A DNA stretch of 64,000 nt from Cellulomonas persica. GTDB taxonomy: Bacteria > Actinomycetota > Actinomycetes > Actinomycetales > Cellulomonadaceae. A program made the position numbers and the translations under genes. The stretch covers positions 41,150 through 105,149 of the forward strand of contig NZ_BJUA01000012.1 in the NCBI RefSeq assembly GCF_007989825.1. The letters run 5' to 3'. The notes below the pieces were generated by a model. That model worked only from the letters and a program-made list of their open reading frames with translations. It ran no database searches and had not been told where the DNA came from. Shown here piece after piece: positions 9,246 to 16,198 of the stretch; positions within the stretch are counted from its first letter, which is position 1, and each line of letters opens with the position of its first letter.

Positions 9246-9866
9246 ATGGCCCGGTACCTCGAGGTGCATCCGCACGACCCGCAGCCGCGGCTCGTCGCGC
9301 AGGCCGTGGCGGTGCTGCGTGAGGGCGGCGTCATCGCCTACCCCACGGACTCCTGCTACGCCTTGGGCACGACGATGGGCTCGCACGACGGCGCCGACCG
9401 CATCCGCCACCTGCGGCACCTCGACGACAAGCACCACTTCACGCTCGTGTGCGCGGACTTCGCGCAGCTCGGCCAGCTCGTGCACCTCGACAACGCCGCG
9501 TTCCGCGCGATCAAGGCCGCGACCCCCGGCCCGTACACGTTCATCCTGCAGGCGACGCCCGAGGTGCCGCGGCGGCTCGCGCACGCCAAGAAGCGCTCCG
9601 TCGGCGTGCGCATCCCGGACCACCCCGTCACCGCCGCGATCGTGCGGGAGCTCGGCGAGCCGATCCTGTCGTCGTCGCTGCTCATGCCCGGTCACGACTG
9701 GCCCATGACCGAGGGCTGGCAGATCCGTGAGGAGCTCGACCACGAGCTCGACGCGGTCGTCGACGCGGGCGACTGCGGCACCACCCCGACGACCGTCGTC
9801 GACTGGACGTCCGGCGCACCCGAGGTCGTCCGTGAGGGTGCGGGAGACCCCGACAGGTTCCGGTGA
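9246..9866 (+). CDS. Threonylcarbamoyl-AMP synthase family protein (Sua5/YciO/YrdC)
   Basis: A 206-residue YrdC-fold protein. It has the family's opening VLREGGVIAYPTDSCYALG, the RIRHLRHLDDKHHFTLVC segment with basic ATP- and bicarbonate-binding residues, PGPYTFILQAT and VGVRIPDHP. These match the YciO branch of Sua5/YrdC proteins, which are related to the enzyme that makes threonylcarbamoyl-AMP for the tRNA t6A modification. Whether it makes t6A or has the YciO role is not decided here. A -10-like TACGGT (9234-9239) lies six bases before the ATG, which suggests a leaderless mRNA. Its stop overlaps the next gene's GTG. Confidence 0.85.
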   Translation: MARYLEVHPHDPQPRLVAQAVAVLREGGVIAYPTDSCYALGTTMGSHDGADRIRHLRHLDDKHHFTLVCADFAQLGQLVHLDNAAFRAIKAATPGPYTFILQATPEVPRRLAHAKKRSVGVRIPDHPVTAAIVRELGEPILSSSLLMPGHDWPMTEGWQIREELDHELDAVVDAGDCGTTPTTVVDWTSGAPEVVREGAGDPDRFR

Positions 9867-10615
9867 GCGCGCCCCCGCCCCTGCCCGGGACGACGATCCC
9901 GCCCGGCGACCCGGACGCCGCGCGCTCCCCCGCGCTCGCCTCGCTCGACGCGGACGTCGTCGTCTGCCGGCGCTGCCCGCGGCTCGTCGCCTGGCGCGAG
10001 CAGGTGGGCCGCGAGCGCCGCGCCGCGTTCCGCGACGAGACGTACTGGGCGCGGCCCGTCCCCGGCTTCGGCGACGCCGAGGCGCGCATCCTCGTCGTCG
10101 GCCTCGCCCCCGCCGCGCACGGCGCCAACCGCACCGGGCGCATGTTCACCGGCGACCGCTCGGGCGACTTCCTGTTCGCCGCGATGCACCGCGTGGGCCT
10201 CGCGAACCAGCCGACGTCCACCCACGCCGACGACGGGCTGCGCCTCACCGGCATCCGCGCGACCGCCCCGGTGCGCTGCGCCCCGCCCGCCAACAAGCCC
10301 ACGCCCGACGAGCGCCGCGCGTGCGCCCCGTTCCTCGCACGCGAGATCGAGATCGTCGACCCGCGCGTCGCGGTGGTGCTCGGTGCCTTCGGCTGGGCCG
10401 CGCTGCTCGACACCCTGCGCGACCTGGGGTGGGACGTCCCGCGGCCCGCGCCGCGGTTCGGGCACGGTGCCGAGACCGTCGTGCACCGCGGCGGACGCAC
10501 CCTGACCCTGCTCGGGTGCTTCCACGTCAGCCAGCAGAACACCTTCACCGGACGCCTGACCCCCCAGATGCTCGACGACGTGCTGCGCCGCGCCCAGGTC
10601 CTCGCGCGCTCTTGA
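9863..10615 (+). CDS. Uracil-DNA glycosylase, family 5 (UDGb)
   Basis: A 250-residue base-excision repair glycosylase. An early Cys pair (VVCRRCPRLV, about residues 34-43) supplies half of the iron-sulfur ligands. The water-activation loop is GLAPAAHGANRTGR (about 75-88), which has Ala where other UDG families use Asp or Asn and so points to family 5. The C-terminal GCFHVSQQNTFTGRLT holds the His-containing intercalation motif. UDGb enzymes remove uracil and other deaminated bases, a real need in a GC-rich genome. The GTG at 9863 overlaps the preceding stop as GTGA, so it is coupled to the Sua5-like gene. Confidence 0.9.
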   Translation: MSAPPPLPGTTIPPGDPDAARSPALASLDADVVVCRRCPRLVAWREQVGRERRAAFRDETYWARPVPGFGDAEARILVVGLAPAAHGANRTGRMFTGDRSGDFLFAAMHRVGLANQPTSTHADDGLRLTGIRATAPVRCAPPANKPTPDERRACAPFLAREIEIVDPRVAVVLGAFGWAALLDTLRDLGWDVPRPAPRFGHGAETVVHRGGRTLTLLGCFHVSQQNTFTGRLTPQMLDDVLRRAQVLARS

Positions 10616-10708
10616 GCCCACCGCACTCGTCCCGCGGGCTGCGTGGTGCGGCGCCGGTGGTGGGCGTCGGTGGTGCGCGTGTCGGTGCTGCGGTGCACGC
10701 TGGGCGCC

Positions 10709-11197
10709 ATGGAGATCTCGTTCGTCGCAGGCTTCGGCCCCATCACGCGTGACGCCGGCGCGCGCGCCTTCTGGTCGGCGGGCGGGCTGGGCATCCCCCT
10801 CGACGAACCCGCACCCGGGTACCTCACCAACGACTCGCTCGACGGCGTCAAGGCCTTCGCGCTGTGGCCGCTCGACCAGGCCGCCGAGTCGACCTTCGGC
10901 ACGTCGCAGTGGCCCGACTCCCGCCCCGTGCCGCAGGCGTGGGTCGAGTTCGACGTCGCGTCGCACGAGGCGGTCGCCGAGGCCGCGGCCGAGCTCGTCG
11001 GGCTGGGTCACGAGCTGCTCCGCGAGGCGCACCTCGAGCCGTGGGGGCAGACCACCGCGCGGCTGCAGAGCCCGGAGGGCCTGCTCGTCGGGATCTCGCA
11101 CACGCCCTGGATGCACAAGGCTTCCGCCGACGACGCAGACGACGAGACCGGCGACGACTCCGCCGAGGCCGCCCTCTCCCCCGGCCAGACCAGCTGA
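10709..11197 (+). CDS. VOC/glyoxalase-superfamily protein
   Basis: A 162-residue protein with one vicinal-oxygen-chelate-like module. It shows MEISFVAGFGPITRDAGARAFW, VEFDVASHEAVAEAAAELVGLGHELL and a final GLLVGISHTPW, as in glyoxalase/bleomycin-resistance folds. It ends in an acidic disordered tail (DDADDETGDDSAE). ATG 10709 is chosen because the upstream in-frame codons read as non-protein-like Arg/Val repeats. Metal ligands are not clear enough to assign an activity. A hairpin terminator follows at 11235-11284. Confidence 0.75.
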   Translation: MEISFVAGFGPITRDAGARAFWSAGGLGIPLDEPAPGYLTNDSLDGVKAFALWPLDQAAESTFGTSQWPDSRPVPQAWVEFDVASHEAVAEAAAELVGLGHELLREAHLEPWGQTTARLQSPEGLLVGISHTPWMHKASADDADDETGDDSAEAALSPGQTS

Positions 11198-11234
11198 CGA
11201 CGACCGCCCGACCAGGCCGGCACAGCCACCGGCC

Positions 11235-11284
11235 GGGCACCGCTCTCGGCCCGGCAGGAGCGGTGCCCGACAGGAGCGGTGCCC
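11235..11284. terminator. Terminator hairpin with a duplicated right arm
   Basis: The left arm GGGCACCGCTC (11235-11245) is perfectly complementary to GAGCGGTGCCC at 11258-11268 and again at 11274-11284. Two mutually exclusive 11-bp hairpins are thus possible in the gap between the convergent VOC and FBP genes. Confidence 0.75.
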
Positions 11285-11295
11285 GGCAGGCACGC

Positions 11296-11802
11296 TCACG
11301 CGTCGCGCAGGACCTCCGCGACGAACCGCGCGGACCGCTCGCGCAGCCCCGCGACGCGTGCGGCGAGGATCTGCTCGCGACGCCCCTCGGCGTCGTCGCC
11401 CGCCTCCGTGCGCGTCAGCGGACGCCGCACGTTGCGCGAGCACAGGAAGTGCGTGCAGATCAGCGTGCCGACGGTGTTGCCGCGACGGCCGGACGCGCCT
11501 GCTCGTCGTGCCACGTACAGGCTCACGTCGTCCGTCACGACGACGTCCTCGCACCACGCGCACACCGCATTGCGGCGGATGCGCTCCTTGGCGTCGGTCG
11601 AGCGCAGCAGCACGCCCGTGGGCGTGCCGTCGACGGGGACGACCGCGTACGCCACGAGCGGCGCCTTGCGGTCGCGCCAGCCGAGGTAGTCGAGGCGGTC
11701 CCAGTCGAGGGTGTCGAGCGCGGGGAGCACGGCCTGCGTGGCCTCGCGGCGGCTGGCGTTCACGAACGAGCTGCGGATCTGCTTCTCGGTCAGGGGTTCC
11801 AT
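11296..11802 (-). CDS. FBP domain protein (FusB-like EF-G-binding family)
   Basis: A 168-residue protein of the FBP/FusB family. An N-terminal helical part (residues 1-70) is followed by a treble-clef zinc finger with CAWC (about residues 83-86) and CTHFLC (about 117-122) as the four Cys ligands. The best-known relatives, staphylococcal FusB/FusC, bind EF-G and free it from fusidic-acid-stalled ribosomes. Actinobacterial homologues are of unproven function. The EF-G2 gene lies 6 kb away, which makes a link tempting but not shown. Start ATG 11802 with GGAG about ten bases before it. Confidence 0.8.
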   Translation of the reverse strand: MEPLTEKQIRSSFVNASRREATQAVLPALDTLDWDRLDYLGWRDRKAPLVAYAVVPVDGTPTGVLLRSTDAKERIRRNAVCAWCEDVVVTDDVSLYVARRAGASGRRGNTVGTLICTHFLCSRNVRRPLTRTEAGDDAEGRREQILAARVAGLRERSARFVAEVLRDA

Positions 11803-12525
11803 GGGTCAGGGTCTCCGGGGTGTGTTCGAGGTGCCACCGCACGCCGATCTCGGTCGTGCCTGCGCACGACGCGTCGGCGGCGTCGGCCGCCGGGTCGGGC
11901 TGCGGTGGTCGGGTCGAGTGCTGGACCTGCGTCGTCGGACCACTGAGCGTGCGTCCGTCGTCGACCGCGAGCGGCCGTCACACAGGACGCCTGTGCCTCG
12001 TCGATCCCGTGCTCGGCTGAGCCGCGCCTGTGGCGCGACGCCGACGAGGACCGGTACCGCGAAGGCTCTCGCTCGAGACCACGCTCGGACGAGAGATCAG
12101 ACCCACCCAGACCAGCCCGGTCGGGCGGGCGATGAGACCCCGTGGAGATCAGGGGCGGTCGCCCTCGACTCGGGTGAGACGGGCTCGGTGAGATGAGGCT
12201 CGGTGGAGGTCAGACGCGGGGAGACGCGAGGCCTGAGCAGGCCGCAGCGGCCACCCCACAACCTGCGACGCCGTGCATCCGCGCTCTCCTCGTCGGTCCG
12301 CAGCCGACCACACCCCGTGCCCGACCGACGCCCCTCGGGCGCCCGGCTGCCCTGAGCAGCCAGCGTCCATTCTGCCCCACCCGCGCACCCTCTTATCCGG
12401 CCGGCCGGCCAGGAGCAGCGCGACTCGATCGTCAGGGTCGGTGCGGAGGGGGCGGGCGTCAGCACGGAGCGAGCACGTGGGGCGGTCGCGGGAATCGTGT
12501 CGGCGGTCGTCCCGTTGGGCCTGGC
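11803..12525. other. 723-bp intergenic region without a convincing gene
   Basis: No frame here has a protein-like composition. Several Arg-rich open frames cross it but have no plausible start or family motif. It contains a few loosely repeated GGTGAGA/GGAGGTCAGACG segments around 12120-12230, a CCGGCCGGCCGG palindrome near 12399 and nothing that forms a clear RNA gene. It divides the divergent FBP and Ddn-like genes and must hold their promoters. Confidence 0.6.
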
Positions 12526-12963
12526 ATGACGTTGACTGGCGAGTACGTCCCCAGCACCTCGGCCCAGACCCGCGACCAGGTCGAGCTCTACGAGTCCAGC
12601 GGGGGCACGAAGGGCACGACGATGCGCGGCCGCCCCGTCGTGATCCTGACGACCGTGGGTGCGTCGTCGGGCAAGCTGCGCAAGGCCGCGCTGATGCGCG
12701 TCGAGCACGAGGGCGAGTACGCGATCGTCGCGTCGCTGGGCGGCGCACCGCAGCACCCGTCCTGGTACCACAACGTCGTCGCGCACCCGCTCGTCGACCT
12801 GCAGGACGGTGCGACGAAGCGCAGCTACGTGGCCCACGAGGCGACCGGCGCCGAGCGAGACGAGTGGTGGGCCCGCGCGGTCGAGACCTGGCCGGACTAC
12901 GACGAGTACACGAAGCGCACCACGCGCCAGATCCCGCTCTTCGTCCTCACCCCCACCGACTGA
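12526..12963 (+). CDS. Deazaflavin (F420)-dependent nitroreductase-family protein
   Basis: A 145-residue protein of the Ddn/DUF385 split-barrel family. The hallmark stretch is [23 protein letters not shown] (positions about 35-57), then [32 protein letters not shown] and [20 protein letters not shown]. All are typical F420-binding positions. Known relatives use F420H2 or F420 to reduce nitro-compounds, quinones or enones. The physiological substrate cannot be read from sequence. The ATG at 12526 gives the usual family N-terminus. It is convergent with the aquaporin gene. Confidence 0.85.
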   Translation: MTLTGEYVPSTSAQTRDQVELYESSGGTKGTTMRGRPVVILTTVGASSGKLRKAALMRVEHEGEYAIVASLGGAPQHPSWYHNVVAHPLVDLQDGATKRSYVAHEATGAERDEWWARAVETWPDYDEYTKRTTRQIPLFVLTPTD

Positions 12964-12994
12964 CCCCACCGGACGCCCCAGGTGCCGGCCGCTG

Positions 12995-13732
12995 TCAGCC
13001 CAGGAGGAGGTGCCAGCCGCCGACGCCGATGACGCCGGCCAGGATCGGCGCGGCGACGGGGACCCAGCCGTAGTGCCAGTCCGAGCTGCCCTTGTGCTTG
13101 AGCGGGAGCAGCGCGTGGACGATGCGCGGTCCGAGGTCACGAGCGGGGTTGAGGGCCGGGCCCGTCGGGCCGCCCAGGCCCGCGACCAGGCCCCAGACCA
13201 GGAACCCGAGCGCGAGGTGCGCGAGGCCGGGCTCGTTCGTCGTGAGCGGTGAGTGCGTGATCGCCAGCGCGCACGAGAACAGCACGACCGAGCCGAGCAG
13301 CTCGTTCGAGAACCCGTTGAGTCGCGACCGTGCCGCGTTCACTGTCGAGAAGGTCGCCAGGATGTCGTCGGGGTCCTCGGTGAGGTCGTAGTACGGCTTG
13401 TGGGTCGCGACGATCGCGACCTGGCCGGCCATCGCGCCGAGCAGCTGGGCGACGACGTACGGCGCGACCTGCGACCACGGGAACAGACCCCACGTCGCGA
13501 GCCCGATCGTGAACGCGGGGTTGATGTGGTTCCCACTGATCCCGCCGAACATGAGCGCGGGGATCATCACACCGAACCCGTACCCCATGGCGATGAGGGA
13601 CCACCCGCCGCGGTATCCCTTCGACCCCTTGAGGTGGACGTTCGCGACGGTGCCGTTGCCGAGGATGATCAGGATCGCGGTGCCGATGAACTCGCAGGCC
13701 AGCCGCGTCGGGAGGTCGAAGGACGGGTCCAT
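12995..13732 (-). CDS. Aquaglyceroporin (MIP family channel)
   Basis: A 245-residue MIP channel with six helices. It has two re-entrant NPA loops: GNHINPAFT (about residues 64-72) and GPALNPARDLGPR (about 196-208). The Asp after the second NPA is characteristic of glycerol-conducting GlpF-type channels. ATG 13732 is preferred over GTG 13753, since CACAGT (13740-13745) lies seven bases upstream as a -10 element for a leaderless mRNA; the longer form would add MAATVGG. There is no glpK or glpD nearby, so glycerol use is not confirmed by context. Confidence 0.85.
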   Translation of the reverse strand: MDPSFDLPTRLACEFIGTAILIILGNGTVANVHLKGSKGYRGGWSLIAMGYGFGVMIPALMFGGISGNHINPAFTIGLATWGLFPWSQVAPYVVAQLLGAMAGQVAIVATHKPYYDLTEDPDDILATFSTVNAARSRLNGFSNELLGSVVLFSCALAITHSPLTTNEPGLAHLALGFLVWGLVAGLGGPTGPALNPARDLGPRIVHALLPLKHKGSSDWHYGWVPVAAPILAGVIGVGGWHLLLG

Positions 13733-14033
13733 GCCGCCCACTGTGGCAGCCACCGCTCGCCCGACCCGTGCACGCCACGCCCATGGGCAGGCTCACGTCC
13801 CGACGCGCGTCGGCCGCCGAGCCGCGACCCGACCCCAGCCCCGCCCTCCCCGGCGCCTTCCCCAGCGTGGTCGGCGGACCACCCCCGACCGTCCCCCGAC
13901 GACGACGCTGGGTCGCGGTCCGGGTCGCGGTCCGGGTCGCGGTCCGGGACGGAAAGGGACGGGCAGAAGCGGAGCGGACGTGGGCCGGAGCGTGTGAGGG
14001 GGCGGGGCGAGAGGTCGGGGGCGAGAGGTCGGG
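13733..14033. other. Intergenic region with a 12-bp tandem repeat
   Basis: The 301-bp gap between the divergent aquaporin and HNH genes. It holds three perfect tandem copies of gggtcgcggtcc (13910-13945) and a purine-rich G/A stretch (about 13947-14033) ending in the HNH ribosome-binding site. No gene is visible. Confidence 0.7.
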
Positions 14034-14729
14034 GTGCGGCGGCGGGGGCGTGAGGGGTGGGCCTGGTGGGTGGCGTGGGCGGTGGTGCTCGTCGTCGGGC
14101 TCGTCGCGGGGCTGGGCGGTCCGGTGCTGCTGCGTGAGCGGGCGAGCGCGCGATACCCGGTCACCGCGGGAGACCTGGCGGCGGGCCGGGCGGCGCTCGC
14201 TGCGCTCGTCGTCGTCGAACCGAGCGCGTCGGCGACGTACGAGCGCGAGCAGTTCGGGGCGGCGTGGGCGGATGTCGACCGCAACGGGTGCGACACGCGC
14301 AACGACGTGCTGCGCCGCGACCTGGCCCCGGCGACGCTCGACGTCGACGGCTGCACGGTGCTCACCGGCGTGCTCGCCGACCCGTACACGGGCGAGCGCA
14401 TCGCGTTCGCCCGTGGCGAGGACTCGGCGCTCGTGCAGATCGATCACGTGGTGGCCCTCGCCGACGCGTGGGCCCGCGGCGCCGCGGGCTGGGACCTGCG
14501 TGAGCGCGAGCAGTTCGCGAACGACCCTGCGAACCTGCTCGCGGTCGACGGGCAGGCCAACCAGGACAAGGGCGCGTCGGCCGCCTCCGACTGGCTCCCG
14601 CCCGACCCGGGCTTCGCGTGCGTGTACGCCTTGCGACAGGTCCGCGTGAAGGCCGCCTACGCGCTCACGGTCACGGCCGACGAGCGCGCGGCCCTCGACT
14701 CGGCGCTCGGCACGTGCGCCACGACCTGA
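14034..14729 (+). CDS. Membrane-anchored or secreted HNH endonuclease (DUF1524/GmrSD-C type)
   Basis: A 231-residue protein starting with a basic cap and one hydrophobic segment (about residues 10-30), either a signal peptide or an anchor. The outer domain carries the HNH pattern of the DUF1524 group: RNGCDTRNDVLRRDL, QIDHVVALADAW with the catalytic DH pair, and NDPANLLAVDGQANQDKG. Cys pairs in GCD, GCT, FACVY and GTCATT suggest disulfides, consistent with export. Stand-alone secreted members are widespread in actinobacteria and are thought to degrade extracellular DNA. GTG 14034 follows GAGAGGTCGGG directly. Confidence 0.85.
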   Translation: MRRRGREGWAWWVAWAVVLVVGLVAGLGGPVLLRERASARYPVTAGDLAAGRAALAALVVVEPSASATYEREQFGAAWADVDRNGCDTRNDVLRRDLAPATLDVDGCTVLTGVLADPYTGERIAFARGEDSALVQIDHVVALADAWARGAAGWDLREREQFANDPANLLAVDGQANQDKGASAASDWLPPDPGFACVYALRQVRVKAAYALTVTADERAALDSALGTCATT

Positions 14730-14743
14730 GCGTCCCGGTGCGC

Positions 14744-15457
14744 TCAGGGGGTCGCGGTCGCCGCCGGGACCGGGACGTCGGTGCCCGAGGCCGTGACGCG
14801 CACGCCGTCGCTCTGCACGACCGCGTCGGTGAGCACCAGACCCTCGGGCAGGTCCTCGATCGGCACCTCGAGGTCCTGCAGGCGCGACGCGGCGTCGCCC
14901 GGCAGCGCGTCCACGTCGACCCGGACGCCCCCGACGCTCACGCTCTGCACGTCGACGAACAGGTGTCCCTCCTCGACGCGCGGCGTGAGCTCACCGGCGA
15001 GGTCGAGCCCGAGCACCTGCCCGCTCAGCCGCAGCGCGTCGTCGGCGACCTCGACCGCGAGCTCGAGCGAGGAGCGCTCGACGACGGCCTCCTGCAGCGA
15101 TGCCGTCGGGATCGTCGCGTGCACCACGACCTCGTCGGCCCGGTACGGCGTGCTCGTCGAGATCCCGCGCGCGGTGATCGCCAGGTCGGTCATCGCGATC
15201 CCGCCGAGCGTCGCGCCGTCGACGGTCGCGTCGAGCCGGTCGAGCTCACCGGTCGCGAGCTGCGGGAGGAACGGGAACCCCCCGACGTCCACCACGGGGG
15301 TGCCGACGACGTCGTCGACGTTCTCGACGATCGCGTCGGACACCGTCTGCCGCGTCCGCTCGGCCGCGACCACGTCTGCGACGACCAGCCCGATCAGCAC
15401 GACGACCAGCAGGGTGAAGCCGACCACCAGGCCGGTCCGTCGTCGATGCGTCGCCAT
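14744..15457 (-). CDS. LmeA-like phospholipid-binding protein (DUF2993)
   Basis: A 237-residue protein with an N-terminal membrane segment (about residues 10-29, VVGFTLLVVVLIGLVVAD), then a beta-rich DUF2993 domain with TVSDAIVENV, VGGFPFLPQLATGELDRLD and a closing DGVRVTASGTDVPVP. LmeA in mycobacteria binds phospholipid and supports mannan elongation of lipomannan; a similar envelope role is likely but inferred. The ATG at 15457 has TAGCGT (15466-15471) eight bases upstream, fitting a leaderless transcript. It is convergent with the HNH gene, 14 bp apart. Confidence 0.8.
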   Translation of the reverse strand: MATHRRRTGLVVGFTLLVVVLIGLVVADVVAAERTRQTVSDAIVENVDDVVGTPVVDVGGFPFLPQLATGELDRLDATVDGATLGGIAMTDLAITARGISTSTPYRADEVVVHATIPTASLQEAVVERSSLELAVEVADDALRLSGQVLGLDLAGELTPRVEEGHLFVDVQSVSVGGVRVDVDALPGDAASRLQDLEVPIEDLPEGLVLTDAVVQSDGVRVTASGTDVPVPAATATP

Positions 15458-15688
15458 GCGCAGACACGCTAGGTGAGGCGCCGCATGCGCGCCCGCGCAG
15501 GCCGGTCCGAGCCCAGCCCGGCGCCGCACCGCGCAACGGACGGCGGCGGCCGTGTTCGCCCAGGTCACGCCGCTCGCCACGGCACGCATCGCCGACCACT
15601 CAGGCGTGACTGCACCGTGACCGAAATGTGTGGCGAGCGTCACGTCCCGCGCCTAGCCTGGTGGTGAGTTCTGGACGAGGGACGCCCG

Positions 15689-16108
15689 ATGACGTGGGTT
15701 CTGATGCTGGTGGTCAGCGCCGTGCTGCCGGCGCTTCTCTTCGGGATGGTGCTCGCGCTCTTCCCCGGTGAGGAGGAGACGCCGCGATGGCGCGCTGCGC
15801 TCGCACGGCGTCTCGAACGCTGGGCGCAGGCGGTGCGGCGTGAACCGCCCGTGACGACCGACCCGTTCGACGCCCTCTGGGTGCAGGACCGGCTGACCAA
15901 GGTCGCCGACCACGTGCGTCGGCTGGAGGGCGACACCCGCGGCTACGCCCGCGCCGAGCGGATCATCGCCTCGCAGCTCGCCTACGACCAGCTGCTCGCC
16001 AAGGCGTGCAACCTCGCGGGCGTCCAGGTGGTGCCGAGCCCGCTGGGCGACCCCGCGGAGCGGTTCCGCGAGGAGGTCGAGCTCGCCGAGCGCGGCTGGT
16101 CCTGGTGA
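15689..16108 (+). CDS. Small membrane-anchored protein, function unknown
   Basis: A 139-residue protein. One N-terminal hydrophobic segment (residues 3-25) is followed by a charged helical cytoplasmic part with AALARRLERWAQAVR, VQDRLTKVADHVRRLEGD and RAERIIASQLAYDQLLAKAC. The end is GWSW. No family is recognised with confidence. A TAGCCT -10-like box lies near 15654-15659 and GACGAGGG sits before ATG 15689, so unlike many neighbours this mRNA probably has a short leader. It is divergent from the LmeA-like gene. Confidence 0.7.
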   Translation: MTWVLMLVVSAVLPALLFGMVLALFPGEEETPRWRAALARRLERWAQAVRREPPVTTDPFDALWVQDRLTKVADHVRRLEGDTRGYARAERIIASQLAYDQLLAKACNLAGVQVVPSPLGDPAERFREEVELAERGWSW

Positions 16109-16137
16109 CGACCACCACGTGACCGGCTAGACCGAGC

Positions 16138-16183
16138 CGCGCGACGGTGGTACACCGCACCGGCACCGCGTGGCCGTCGCGCG
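16138..16183. terminator. Inverted repeat between convergent genes
   Basis: Ten-base perfect arms CGCGCGACGG (16138-16147) and CCGTCGCGCG (16174-16183) with a 26-nt loop lie between the small membrane protein gene and sbcC, which converge. Confidence 0.55.
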
Positions 16184-16198
16184 CGGGCCGCGTGAGCC

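Noticed and set aside
11711..12196. A 161-codon plus-strand frame over the FBP start and the following gap.
   Set aside because: The product is Arg/Thr-rich without motifs or ribosome-binding site, and it overlaps the true FBP gene antisense.
14034..14729. The HNH gene as a type IV restriction (GmrSD) component.
   Set aside because: It has a signal or anchor segment, disulfide-type Cys pairs and no DUF262 partner, so a secreted nuclease fits better.
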